NCBI GenBank assembly: GCA_028697885.1
Contig: JAQVER010000002.1
Span: forward strand, 36,280-100,279
Direction of reading: 5' to 3'
DNA: 64,000 nt
From: Desulfocapsaceae bacterium
GTDB taxonomy: Bacteria; Desulfobacterota; Desulfobulbia; Desulfobulbales; Desulfocapsaceae
A program made the translations under genes and the position numbers. Positions 18,140 to 26,976 of this stretch are shown one piece after another (position 1 is the first letter of the stretch; every line of letters begins with the position of its first letter). Below the pieces are notes generated by a model, which was not told where the DNA came from, made no database searches, and saw only the letters and a list, made by a program, of their open reading frames with translations.

Positions 18140-19730
18140 TTTACCCTTCCCGATTTTAGGGACAGATATACCACCAATGCTGGGCAGGACACGTATCATG
18201 CAGCGGATGTGGAGTGATCTCACCAAACAGACTCCAAGTCACCTGCAAATCGTGGGGCCGCGATATGCTGGGAAGACCGTCTTGATGCACGGACTGGCGA
18301 AGCTAATGGTGCAAGAAGATTCCCCCTATGCTGCGGTGATCGTATGGGACCTTGGCCACCAGACACCGGATTCCAATGAGGCCTTTCTCAAGGCCCTGTG
18401 CGATAAGCTGGGCGAGGGACTGAAGGCAAGCGGGAATGACTACGGGGATCATCTGCTTGCGGTTGAGGATGACGAATATAACGAGTTGCGGGATGTACTC
18501 GATGCATTGCATGACGATGAGAGCAAGGTGCTGATGCTCTGGGATGGTTTTGATAAACCGCTCAGCACCGGCAAGCTCACCCGCAATCTCTGGGACCAGT
18601 TGCGAGAACTGGCTTCTAGCCCAAGTCTGCGACTGGTCACAGCTACCCGCCGCCCACTGGCTGAGTTGATCCGCAGCGAGGAATCGGTAGCCAGTGATTT
18701 CTGGAATATCTTTGACATGACACCGGTTCGGGTGGATATCTTCGATGAAGATGACAGGGCGACCATTCTGGCAAGGCTGCCGGGTTACACCTTCAAAAGC
18801 GGTGCCTTGAGTGAACTTGAGAACTGGTCGGCGGGATATCCGCCTCTGTATCTGACCTTGCTCAACCATATTATAGAAAGTGGAGCTGCTGGCGAGATAG
18901 ATAATCAGGCAGTCAACAATGCTGCAGAGGCAACTCTTGATGGTGTGAGCGGAGTTCTCAATTACCTGTGGAACGATTGTCCGGAGACGGCAAAAAATCT
19001 CTACCGGTACTTGGTTGAACATAGTGAAATAGCTGTATCAGATGTTGGCATTTCTGAACGCACGCTGCTGATGAAAAAAGGGTTCATTAAAGTATCAGGG
19101 AACAGAATATCCAAAGGTTGCCGGTTATTGGAACAGCACATCAAGAGCCTTGGCAAGGATGCAGGCAGTATGGTTCGCTTATTCGGACCATGGGAAGCAT
19201 ATCGTAGTAATATCCGTGGGCTACTTGAACTTCGCCTTGCCCAGATAAATCAATTTGACGAACGATTACCACGCTATGTCGAATTTTCTATAAAACGACT
19301 CCCTGAGGACCCCGCAAGTGCACTAAACGACTTAACAAGCATTGAAGAGCGAGGTCTTGATCTTATTTGGGAGCGTGAGTTTGGAGCCGTACGACTTGTC
19401 CCTAGTGATATTGTTGCTTACTGGACGGTCAGCCCGAGAGATCGAAATTATTTCATTCAAGATATGATGAAAACTAATTCTTTTGAGGTTCCGCTCGATA
19501 GGTTTCAGCAATTACGATTATTGCAATTACTAACTGGCAGCACCAAGGATTTCGAATCAAAGTCCAAAACCGTCTCAAAGGATAGCTACGTTCTACTTAA
19601 CGCAATTCACTGTTTCCGTAATCGCAATCAGCATGGTGGAGGTCAGGAAACACATCTTGGTGTTGCTGTAGCTGCAATTATGACTTGCATGGAATTGCTC
19701 GCTTGCTTGGATAGAGAGTCAGGGGTGTGA
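18132..19730 (+). CDS. STAND-like ATPase with C-terminal HEPN-like motif
   Basis: The 532-residue protein starts with an FxILGT...LGR segment, then Walker A at G42-PRYAGKT and a Walker B-like LMLWDGFD, as in ORC/STAND signalling ATPases. A helical sensor region follows. The last roughly 60 residues contain R496-N-R-N-Q-H501, an R-x4-H motif in a helical setting like HEPN RNase domains. Its start overlaps the stop of the fusion gene by eight bases, implying coupled translation and probably a complex. The two ATPases may form the sensing or signalling arm of the defence block. No homologue was identified by name; HEPN assignment is tentative. Confidence 0.7.
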   Translation: MVDLPFPILGTDIPPMLGRTRIMQRMWSDLTKQTPSHLQIVGPRYAGKTVLMHGLAKLMVQEDSPYAAVIVWDLGHQTPDSNEAFLKALCDKLGEGLKASGNDYGDHLLAVEDDEYNELRDVLDALHDDESKVLMLWDGFDKPLSTGKLTRNLWDQLRELASSPSLRLVTATRRPLAELIRSEESVASDFWNIFDMTPVRVDIFDEDDRATILARLPGYTFKSGALSELENWSAGYPPLYLTLLNHIIESGAAGEIDNQAVNNAAEATLDGVSGVLNYLWNDCPETAKNLYRYLVEHSEIAVSDVGISERTLLMKKGFIKVSGNRISKGCRLLEQHIKSLGKDAGSMVRLFGPWEAYRSNIRGLLELRLAQINQFDERLPRYVEFSIKRLPEDPASALNDLTSIEERGLDLIWEREFGAVRLVPSDIVAYWTVSPRDRNYFIQDMMKTNSFEVPLDRFQQLRLLQLLTGSTKDFESKSKTVSKDSYVLLNAIHCFRNRNQHGGGQETHLGVAVAAIMTCMELLACLDRESGV

Positions 19731-19773
19731 AGGTGGGAGGAAGCGAAGCGCTGTACCTATTCAATTCATTAAA

Positions 19774-20022
19774 GTGACGAAGGAGAGCGTTTGCTCCTTT
19801 CTTGGAGAGGTCAAGAATCATGTTGATATTGCCAAGGCTGGCTATTTCGTGAATGAGCTTGAAAAGCTCCTGGCCCAGACAAAGAAGGAAGTGCACTACG
19901 ATCTTTATGTGGACACTGATGAAAACTCCAGCCACTACGGATTAGGCAAAACCGTCAAAGGCCTTAGCCGTTTCCCGGGCAAAATGAATCAAGAAAGGAT
20001 AATATCCCTTAAAAGAGGGTAA
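19774..20022 (+). CDS. Small hypothetical protein before DUF4011 gene
   Basis: This 82-residue frame, starting at GTG, sits 11 bases before the DUF4011 helicase gene and 43 bases after the ATPase. The frame stays open upstream without a better start; a GGGAGG at 19735-19740 is too far for the GTG, so the true start may be an unusual codon. The product is soluble and mixed alpha/beta with no motif I recognise. Operon position makes it plausible as real. Confidence 0.45.
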   Translation: MTKESVCSFLGEVKNHVDIAKAGYFVNELEKLLAQTKKEVHYDLYVDTDENSSHYGLGKTVKGLSRFPGKMNQERIISLKRG

Positions 20023-20033
20023 TAAAGAGGGCA

Positions 20034-23000
20034 ATGAGCGATAACGAAGAAAATAAATATCAGGCCAATGATGCGGACACGGTTGTAGGTGAGATATTTT
20101 CCGGTGGGATCACTGTAAGCGAGGCCATAGAGCGTTTGCGAAAGCGCCTGCTCGATCTGTCATCACGCAACAGATTGCTCAACTACCGTCATCCAAAGGG
20201 GCGCAGCGTCCAGATAGCCGACGAGCCGAACAGTAATCTGGTGTTCGAGCGGATTTATGACGATGGCAAAGCGGTTCCCTTCAAGTACGTTCCTGAGCCC
20301 GATCCGAAAAGTTATGAGGGCAAACGGCCCGAGGCCAAGTTGCAAGCTGCTAGGATTGGTATTTCTACATCATTTGAATTTTCGCCAAGCCAAACTGAAA
20401 CCCAAGGGCGCAGGCTTCACGGCATACAGACACTTCTGTATCCTGCTGACCTTGAGCGGCAGCTGCGTAAGATAGCAAGCGAGGCCAGGACTGCTATTGA
20501 GGAGACCGGCAGCAATATGCTCTATCTGGTGTTCGGCTTTCTCGAGTTCTACGACAGCGAAGATTCTGACCGCCCGTTGCTTGCCCCGCTGATCTCACTT
20601 CCAGTCACGCTTGTTCGCGAGGGCATTGCTCCAGACACTCGTACATACCAGTACAGCGTAATGCACAGTGGCGAGGATCTGGCTGAGAACCATACCCTAC
20701 GCGAGAAAGTCCGTCGGGATTTTATGCTCAGTCTTCCGGAGTTCGCTGAGGAAGATTCACCAGAGGCGTACTTCGCCCGTATTGAGCAGGCAGTCAGGAA
20801 TAAGCACAGGTGGAAGGTGCGACGGCAGATCACTCTTGGCATGCTTTCTTTCGGTAAGCTAGCAATCTGGTCTGATCTGGACACCAAGAAAAACCCCGGC
20901 CTTTTGGAGCACGACCTCATCAAGTCGGTCTTCTCGGGTGGGCAGTGCGAAGTCGGTGATGGATTCCATGCCGAGGACTATCGGATTGATGAATTCCCCT
21001 TAGAATCGCAGGCCCTCATCTACGACGCGGACTCGTCGCAGCACAGTGCGATAATTGATGTCCTTTCTGGCAAAAACATGGTCATTAACGGGCCTCCCGG
21101 TACCGGCAAGTCGCAGACCATTACCAACATCATCGCCTCGGCTCTTTCAAAGGGCAAGAAGGTTCTGTTTGTGTCCGAGAAACTTGCTGCTCTTGATGTT
21201 GTGCGCAACCGTCTTAATCACGCTGGCCTTGGGCATTTTTGCCTCGAACTTCATTCTCATAAGACTCACAAAAAGAAATTTCTTGAGGATGTTGAGGTTC
21301 GAATCGAGCAGCAGTTCCCTTCCTCGGTAAAACTTCAAGCTAAACAAGCCACCTTGCAGCGGCAAAAGGTGGAGCTTGCAAGATATGCTGAATTGATAGG
21401 CAGCCGGATCGGCAATGCGCTTGGCATGACGATTAATGAGATCTTCTGGGCGGCTGAGCGACGGCGGCAAGAGCTGGGAGATCTCTCAGGAGTGGTCAAT
21501 GCTATCGGATTCCCCGATGCCTCCAGATGGGTATACGACGATATTGAGTCCCGTCGCTCCAGAATTGAAGGTCTTGCTGAATTGCACGATGCTGTTGGAC
21601 AATTTAACGAACAGCATCCTTGGTGGGGATTTTATCCTAATCCACTGATTCCTTCTGATGACGATGCCATTGCCCGTATTATTCGACATGCGCTGGAGCG
21701 AGCGCGTGAGGCTGACAGGGCTGCGGAGGATGCTGTCTTATATTTTAATCTTAATGACCAGCCTTCGACTGTCTCGGCAGGTTTGATCAGGGAAAAACTG
21801 GCCAACATCCTTGAGTTTCCCGGCGAAGCTGATGCGTCTCTTTTGGGTAAGATGTTTGCTCCTAACTCCGATCCTAATGGACAGCACAGTTTCAAGTGTC
21901 TTTCTGATATAGTGTCGGGTGTTGAAAAAGCACGGGAGCTTTTCAAGGTGGCCAGTACCTCTTTAATTGATGGTACTCAATTTTCTGGCGATGAAGTTGA
22001 AGAGATAAAAAACCGTGTTGTGTATCGACAACTGCAAGATAGCCTTATGTCAGCTGATCTTTATAAGGCACAGGAACGAGCGGTCGTGTTTGAGCAGGCA
22101 GTGGAAGCGTTTGCTGCTGCTGCCCAGGACACTACACCCCCTTACAATGCAGCGAGTCAGGCTGCTGTCGAGGAGTTTCTCGGTGCCTATGCGAAGATTT
22201 CGGCTTTGGGTTTGGCTCCGGTAAGAATTACAAGGGCTTTGGACAGGGCAAAAGCATTAACGGACGTTATTTCCAAACTGGTTACAGCGCTTGACCACAT
22301 CTCGGACATCGCTAAGCGCAGGAAACTGGCTTTTGATTCTTCACCTGACTCTGTAGCAAGGTTGGCCGGCTCGCATGGTATCCCTGGTTTAGCAAACCAG
22401 GTTGAGATCAACCCGCAGATTTTGGAGAAGGCGCGCAGGTTCGTGGCGTTTCCATTAGCCGATAAATCGATTGCAGAAATCGAACGATTGAAGGGTTCCC
22501 TTGAAACCGAGACAGCAATCTGTGTAGATGCCTTGGGGCGTTGTCGGACGATTATTGAACGCTTTGGCATTGCATTTGATCAAACGGAGCGCTCTGTTGA
22601 AGAAGCCTCAATTCTTGCGACCTTGGCCTTGCAAGCTCCTGCCGATTTACTTGAATACAGACAGCCAAGTTTTGGTCATGTGAGAACAACTGAACTTATC
22701 GCCAAGATCGAGAGTTTCCTTGTTTCAGAACAAAAGATGCGTGCAGATCTCGACCAGATTTTTTACCTCGATGCCCTGCCTGAAATCTCTGATATTAAAT
22801 CCTCGGTAGTTGTGTTGAGGCAAAAGGACGGTTTTTTTGCGTTCTTTGATGGGAAATGGCGCAAGGCGCGTCAGCTTCATGCAGGTTTGTGCAAGGAAAA
22901 ACGAAAGCTTTCGGCGAGACAGCGAATGGAGGAGCTTGCCTGTTTGATATCGTGGATTGAATCTCGTGATGCCTTTATCGAAGATCCTGAATTTAAGGAG

Positions 23001-26000
23001 TGTTTTGGTAGTCTGTTTCGTGGACTTGAAACCGATATCGAAAAAATTGTACGTTTGAATGACTGGTATCTCTCTACTCACGCAGCCTTTGTTAAATGTC
23101 CAGGTTTGTCCGACAAGGTTAATTTGTCGTCGATTCCTTCTGAAAGAATTTCCGAACTGGCTGTCAAGGCAAATATTGTCTGTGTAGACGTGGAGAGCTT
23201 GGTTGGTATTGACGCTGCCATTCGAGGTGTGTTGGGCGCGAATATCACCGGTTTCCGGGATGCCCGAGCCAGAAGTTGGGATGAGGGGCTGGAATGTCTA
23301 CATCGGGCCGTGACGGGGTTAGAAACGGAGTCAGGGTTTTTTGCCGAATTTGCCGACCGAAATTTGTCTCCAAGGGATGCCTTGCGTCTCATGGAGGCAA
23401 AGGCTGAGTTGGAGGCGTCTTCTTCGGATTTGGCTTTGCTTATGGAGGGGCACAAAGCCTTGAAAGAGGTCGCTGGTGATGAGCTGTCTCAAATTGTCGC
23501 GGTGACTGACGGTCAATGGTCTGAGCGTCTGCCGATGTTGTCAAAGATGGCTTCCCTTGTAGCAGATACCGTACACCAAGCCCTTGCCTTTGCTGGTGTG
23601 GACTCTTCATTTTTGTTCGCTGAAACCTTCGCAAGGACCAAATCTACAATGGACGAAAAGTGGGCCGATATTACTTCGTTGCCCGCATGGAACCGCTTCG
23701 AGAATTGGCAAGGGCTAATCGTAGCGGCGCAGGACGAAGGGCGGGCGGTCAGGGAATTTTTAGAAAAGTTGGCAACCTGTGCACGGCCAAGTGTTTCAGC
23801 CGCTGCCGTGCTTGGTGCAATCGCTAAAAAAATCGAGGCTGAATCTATTCTGGATCGGCTTGCACGATCGGAGGAAGTATCTTTGTTGTTCGGCAACCTT
23901 TTTCAAAGAGCCGATACCGACCTGGAGCGATTGTCTCTAACCCACGCATGGGGACGGTCGGTATGCGAAATAGACTTACCCGCTGCCGTTCAATGGCGCC
24001 TGCTTTCTGATGGTGCTCAGGAAGTATTGGGAAGGGGACGGGCTCTTTTCTCCGAAATTGACGATAGCTGTCGAGACACCAAAGTGTTTCTTGAGGGACT
24101 TTGTTCGTATGGCTCGTTTAATTGGGATGAATGGCAAAAGCAGGAGCGTGCTCAAAACTTGCTGGATCGACCTGCTGAAATTGTGCGCCGTATAGAGTCG
24201 GCTGACGTTGCGCCAGGATCGGTACTTCCGTGGTCGAAATATCTTATGGCTCGTGAACAGGCTCAACAGCTGGGACTTGGTGATTTTGTGGATGCTTTGG
24301 AGTCGAACAAGATTCCCTCGTCCAGTCTTGCGTCGGCTTTTGAATTATCAGCCTATCAATCTATTGGTCGTTCAATCTACCAGGCATTTCCAGAACTTTC
24401 GGGATTTACCGGTGCGACCCATGATAAGATTCGCGCAGACTATCAGGCGCTTGACGCTGAAATTGTTTCTCTGACCGGAAAGGATTTTGCCAGCCAAATC
24501 GATACCCGTACCCGTGTTCCTGAGGGCAGGCGTGGCGCGACTGTAGGTGAGTATACTGATATGCACTTGCTGCGTAGGGAGATCAGTAAACAACGACGAC
24601 ATATTCCGATCCGACAGTTGATTAAGCGAGCCGGCAATGCGCTGCAGGAGCTCAAACCGTGCTTTATGATGGGCCCACTTTCTGTGGCACAGTATCTTGA
24701 ACAGGGTGTTTTGGAATTTGATCTGGTGGTTATGGATGAGGCCTCTCAGCTCCGGCCAGAGGAGGCATTGGGTGCTATCGCTCGTGGTAATCAGTTGGTG
24801 GTGGTGGGTGATCCTAAGCAATTACCACCGACGAGCTTTTTTGATCGCCTGGTGGACTCCGGTGACGGCGATGAAGAGGATGACGAGGCTCCGGCTGCCA
24901 TCAGCGGCATGGAAAGCATTCTGGACATCTGTCAGCAATTGTTTACCCCGGTGCGCAGCTTGCGGTGGCATTATCGATCGCAGCATGAATCGCTTATCGC
25001 ATTTTCGAATCACCATTTTTATAAAAATCTGGTCGTGTTCCCTTCACCTTATGCGAAGAATCCGGGGCTTGGAGTGAAATACCGGTATGTTAAAAATGGA
25101 TTGTATAGGGACAGACAAAATAAGCCCGAGGCTCAACGGGTGGTTGACGCTGTTCTGGAACACATGATCAAGCGGCCCGACGAATCACTTGGTGTCGTAA
25201 CGCTCAACCAGACCCAACGTGAACTTATCGAGGATCTGCTTGACAAGAAGCTGAAAACTTTTACAGAAGGTGTAGAATTCTTGGGACGTTGGGAGACTGA
25301 GGGTTGGCCATTCTTCGTCAAGAACCTTGAAAACGTCCAGGGCGATGAACGTGACGTTATTTTCATTTCTACCACCTTTGGCAAAGTACCGGGCACGGAC
25401 AAAGTGCGCCAGAACTTCGGCCCAATCAGCCGTCCGGACGGTTGGCGTCGACTAAATGTACTTTTTACACGTTCAAAGCGGAGGATCGAGCTTTTTACGT
25501 CCATGTCGCCAGAGGATATCATAGTCGATGAAAAGACCCCCTTGGGTACAAAAGCCCTGCGGGATTATCTTGACTTCGCCAAATTCGGGGTTTTGGTAAC
25601 GACAGACGAAAATGTGCGAGAACCGGATAGTGACTTTGAGATATCAGTGGCCAATGTTATTACAGCAATTGGTTATGAAGTTAAACCGCAATTGGGTGTT
25701 GCAGGATTTTTCATCGACATGGCGGTACGGAATCCAGATAGACCGGGTGAATTTTTGGCTGGCATTGAATGTGATGGTGCCACCTACCATAGTGGAAATT
25801 CGGTGCGTGACCGCGACCGCATTCGCCAGGAAATTCTTGAATCACTCGGATGGAAGTCACGGATCCATCGGATCTGGTCCACGGATTGGTTTTACAACCC
25901 CAGGAAAGAAGTTGAGCGTCTTCGGAATTTTCTAGAAGAACGGCGTCGCATAAGTATAGCAGAGGAGCCGGATAATTGGGAGAAAGCAGACAACTACACC

Positions 26001-26330
26001 CTGGATGATGACAGCTCGGAGACAGTCGAAGCAATTGAGGAACAACCGATAGAGGATGTTACCACTTCTGTGGGAGGAGACGATGCGTTTGTCGAGGTTG
26101 GTGACCGCGTTACCTACGATTTTGTGGATGATTCCAAAAATCGACACTATGTTTTTATCGTAGACAGTGAAAGTAATCCGAAAATGGGTATCATCAACGA
26201 GCTAACTCCAGTGGCCCAGGCCTTGTTAGGGCTATCCTCTGGAGATGTCGGCGATCTTAAAGTCCCAGGCCAGAAAACACGGCAGCTACGAGTGCTGAAA
26301 ATTCAACGGCAAGAGGAACTTCTCGCGTAG
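20034..26330 (+). CDS. DUF4011 / SF1 helicase / REase-MTES_1575 / DUF3320 protein
   Basis: A 2098-residue giant helicase-nuclease. The N-terminus carries DUF4011 (LRKRLLDLSSRNRLLNYR). Walker A is at G353-PPGTGKSQT of a UPF1-like SF1 helicase. A very long helical and coiled insert (about 430-1500) precedes motif II D1568-EAS, then the AAA_12 half with GDPKQLPPT and the QGDERDVI motif. The C-terminus has a Vsr-like nuclease domain (MTES_1575) with E1912-C-D1914 and DRIRQEIL, followed by DUF3320-like residues. Such proteins occur in defence islands, including Mokosh-related UPF1-like helicases. It likely unwinds or translocates on foreign nucleic acid and nicks it. The gene follows the small upstream ORF behind AGAGGG. 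Confidence 0.88.
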   Translation: MSDNEENKYQANDADTVVGEIFSGGITVSEAIERLRKRLLDLSSRNRLLNYRHPKGRSVQIADEPNSNLVFERIYDDGKAVPFKYVPEPDPKSYEGKRPEAKLQAARIGISTSFEFSPSQTETQGRRLHGIQTLLYPADLERQLRKIASEARTAIEETGSNMLYLVFGFLEFYDSEDSDRPLLAPLISLPVTLVREGIAPDTRTYQYSVMHSGEDLAENHTLREKVRRDFMLSLPEFAEEDSPEAYFARIEQAVRNKHRWKVRRQITLGMLSFGKLAIWSDLDTKKNPGLLEHDLIKSVFSGGQCEVGDGFHAEDYRIDEFPLESQALIYDADSSQHSAIIDVLSGKNMVINGPPGTGKSQTITNIIASALSKGKKVLFVSEKLAALDVVRNRLNHAGLGHFCLELHSHKTHKKKFLEDVEVRIEQQFPSSVKLQAKQATLQRQKVELARYAELIGSRIGNALGMTINEIFWAAERRRQELGDLSGVVNAIGFPDASRWVYDDIESRRSRIEGLAELHDAVGQFNEQHPWWGFYPNPLIPSDDDAIARIIRHALERAREADRAAEDAVLYFNLNDQPSTVSAGLIREKLANILEFPGEADASLLGKMFAPNSDPNGQHSFKCLSDIVSGVEKARELFKVASTSLIDGTQFSGDEVEEIKNRVVYRQLQDSLMSADLYKAQERAVVFEQAVEAFAAAAQDTTPPYNAASQAAVEEFLGAYAKISALGLAPVRITRALDRAKALTDVISKLVTALDHISDIAKRRKLAFDSSPDSVARLAGSHGIPGLANQVEINPQILEKARRFVAFPLADKSIAEIERLKGSLETETAICVDALGRCRTIIERFGIAFDQTERSVEEASILATLALQAPADLLEYRQPSFGHVRTTELIAKIESFLVSEQKMRADLDQIFYLDALPEISDIKSSVVVLRQKDGFFAFFDGKWRKARQLHAGLCKEKRKLSARQRMEELACLISWIESRDAFIEDPEFKECFGSLFRGLETDIEKIVRLNDWYLSTHAAFVKCPGLSDKVNLSSIPSERISELAVKANIVCVDVESLVGIDAAIRGVLGANITGFRDARARSWDEGLECLHRAVTGLETESGFFAEFADRNLSPRDALRLMEAKAELEASSSDLALLMEGHKALKEVAGDELSQIVAVTDGQWSERLPMLSKMASLVADTVHQALAFAGVDSSFLFAETFARTKSTMDEKWADITSLPAWNRFENWQGLIVAAQDEGRAVREFLEKLATCARPSVSAAAVLGAIAKKIEAESILDRLARSEEVSLLFGNLFQRADTDLERLSLTHAWGRSVCEIDLPAAVQWRLLSDGAQEVLGRGRALFSEIDDSCRDTKVFLEGLCSYGSFNWDEWQKQERAQNLLDRPAEIVRRIESADVAPGSVLPWSKYLMAREQAQQLGLGDFVDALESNKIPSSSLASAFELSAYQSIGRSIYQAFPELSGFTGATHDKIRADYQALDAEIVSLTGKDFASQIDTRTRVPEGRRGATVGEYTDMHLLRREISKQRRHIPIRQLIKRAGNALQELKPCFMMGPLSVAQYLEQGVLEFDLVVMDEASQLRPEEALGAIARGNQLVVVGDPKQLPPTSFFDRLVDSGDGDEEDDEAPAAISGMESILDICQQLFTPVRSLRWHYRSQHESLIAFSNHHFYKNLVVFPSPYAKNPGLGVKYRYVKNGLYRDRQNKPEAQRVVDAVLEHMIKRPDESLGVVTLNQTQRELIEDLLDKKLKTFTEGVEFLGRWETEGWPFFVKNLENVQGDERDVIFISTTFGKVPGTDKVRQNFGPISRPDGWRRLNVLFTRSKRRIELFTSMSPEDIIVDEKTPLGTKALRDYLDFAKFGVLVTTDENVREPDSDFEISVANVITAIGYEVKPQLGVAGFFIDMAVRNPDRPGEFLAGIECDGATYHSGNSVRDRDRIRQEILESLGWKSRIHRIWSTDWFYNPRKEVERLRNFLEERRRISIAEEPDNWEKADNYTLDDDSSETVEAIEEQPIEDVTTSVGGDDAFVEVGDRVTYDFVDDSKNRHYVFIVDSESNPKMGIINELTPVAQALLGLSSGDVGDLKVPGQKTRQLRVLKIQRQEELLA

Positions 26331-26581
26331 GCACGTTAAAAGGTACTGCACACCGACTGCTAAAAGCGGCGCGGGTTACGCTTTGCTCCAGTTGCACCAT
26401 TTTTTCCGGCAGATGAGTAAAGTGGTGAGACTTCTGAAGTTTGAATCCGATGAATTTTTAACTACAAATCTCGTTTTCAAAAAGTCAATTTATCCTCTTA
26501 TCATTAAGTCAAGAATTCATTTGAAAGATATTGACTGTTGTTGTACTCGCTTATTAACCATTTAAAGTGAGAGAACACCTT

Positions 26582-26758
26582 ATGCATAACGACAAACATG
26601 ACAACGTCTTTGCCGATGATGATGCTCTTGATTTCATTATCTATAAGGAGATCGAGAAGCAGAATCGAGAACGAAAGGGCGGTAAAGGAGGGTGTTTTGG
26701 TATTGTTGCGCTGCTGCTCTTGCCGGCGGCGAGTGTGATGCTTCTGAGCTGGAAATGA
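26582..26758 (+). CDS. Small single-span membrane protein
   Basis: A 58-residue product starting at the ATG at 26582 (a GTG at 26567 is in frame but less likely). It has an acidic N-terminus, a charged KQNRERKGGKGG stretch and one hydrophobic C-terminal helix (IVALLLLPAASVML). The layout suggests a tail-anchored or small toxin-like membrane protein. It is flanked by 251 bases upstream and 218 downstream, unlike the tightly packed neighbours, so it may have its own promoter. Function is unknown. Confidence 0.5.
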   Translation: MHNDKHDNVFADDDALDFIIYKEIEKQNRERKGGKGGCFGIVALLLLPAASVMLLSWK

Positions 26759-26976
26759 AGTGAACACAATGGTCAAGAAACAAACTGTCCATTTTTATTT
26801 GACTACCACAGTGCCGAGGGGCTCAAAAATGGGCTCCAATAAAGAACCTTTATTTGTAAGTAAGTTTTTTTAGACAAAATATTCACGTTGTGTCCGGTTT
26901 CATCACTCCCGCCTTGTACATTCTCATTACGAGTTCATTGAGTAGCAATTTTCCTAATATAAACCTGGGGACATGA

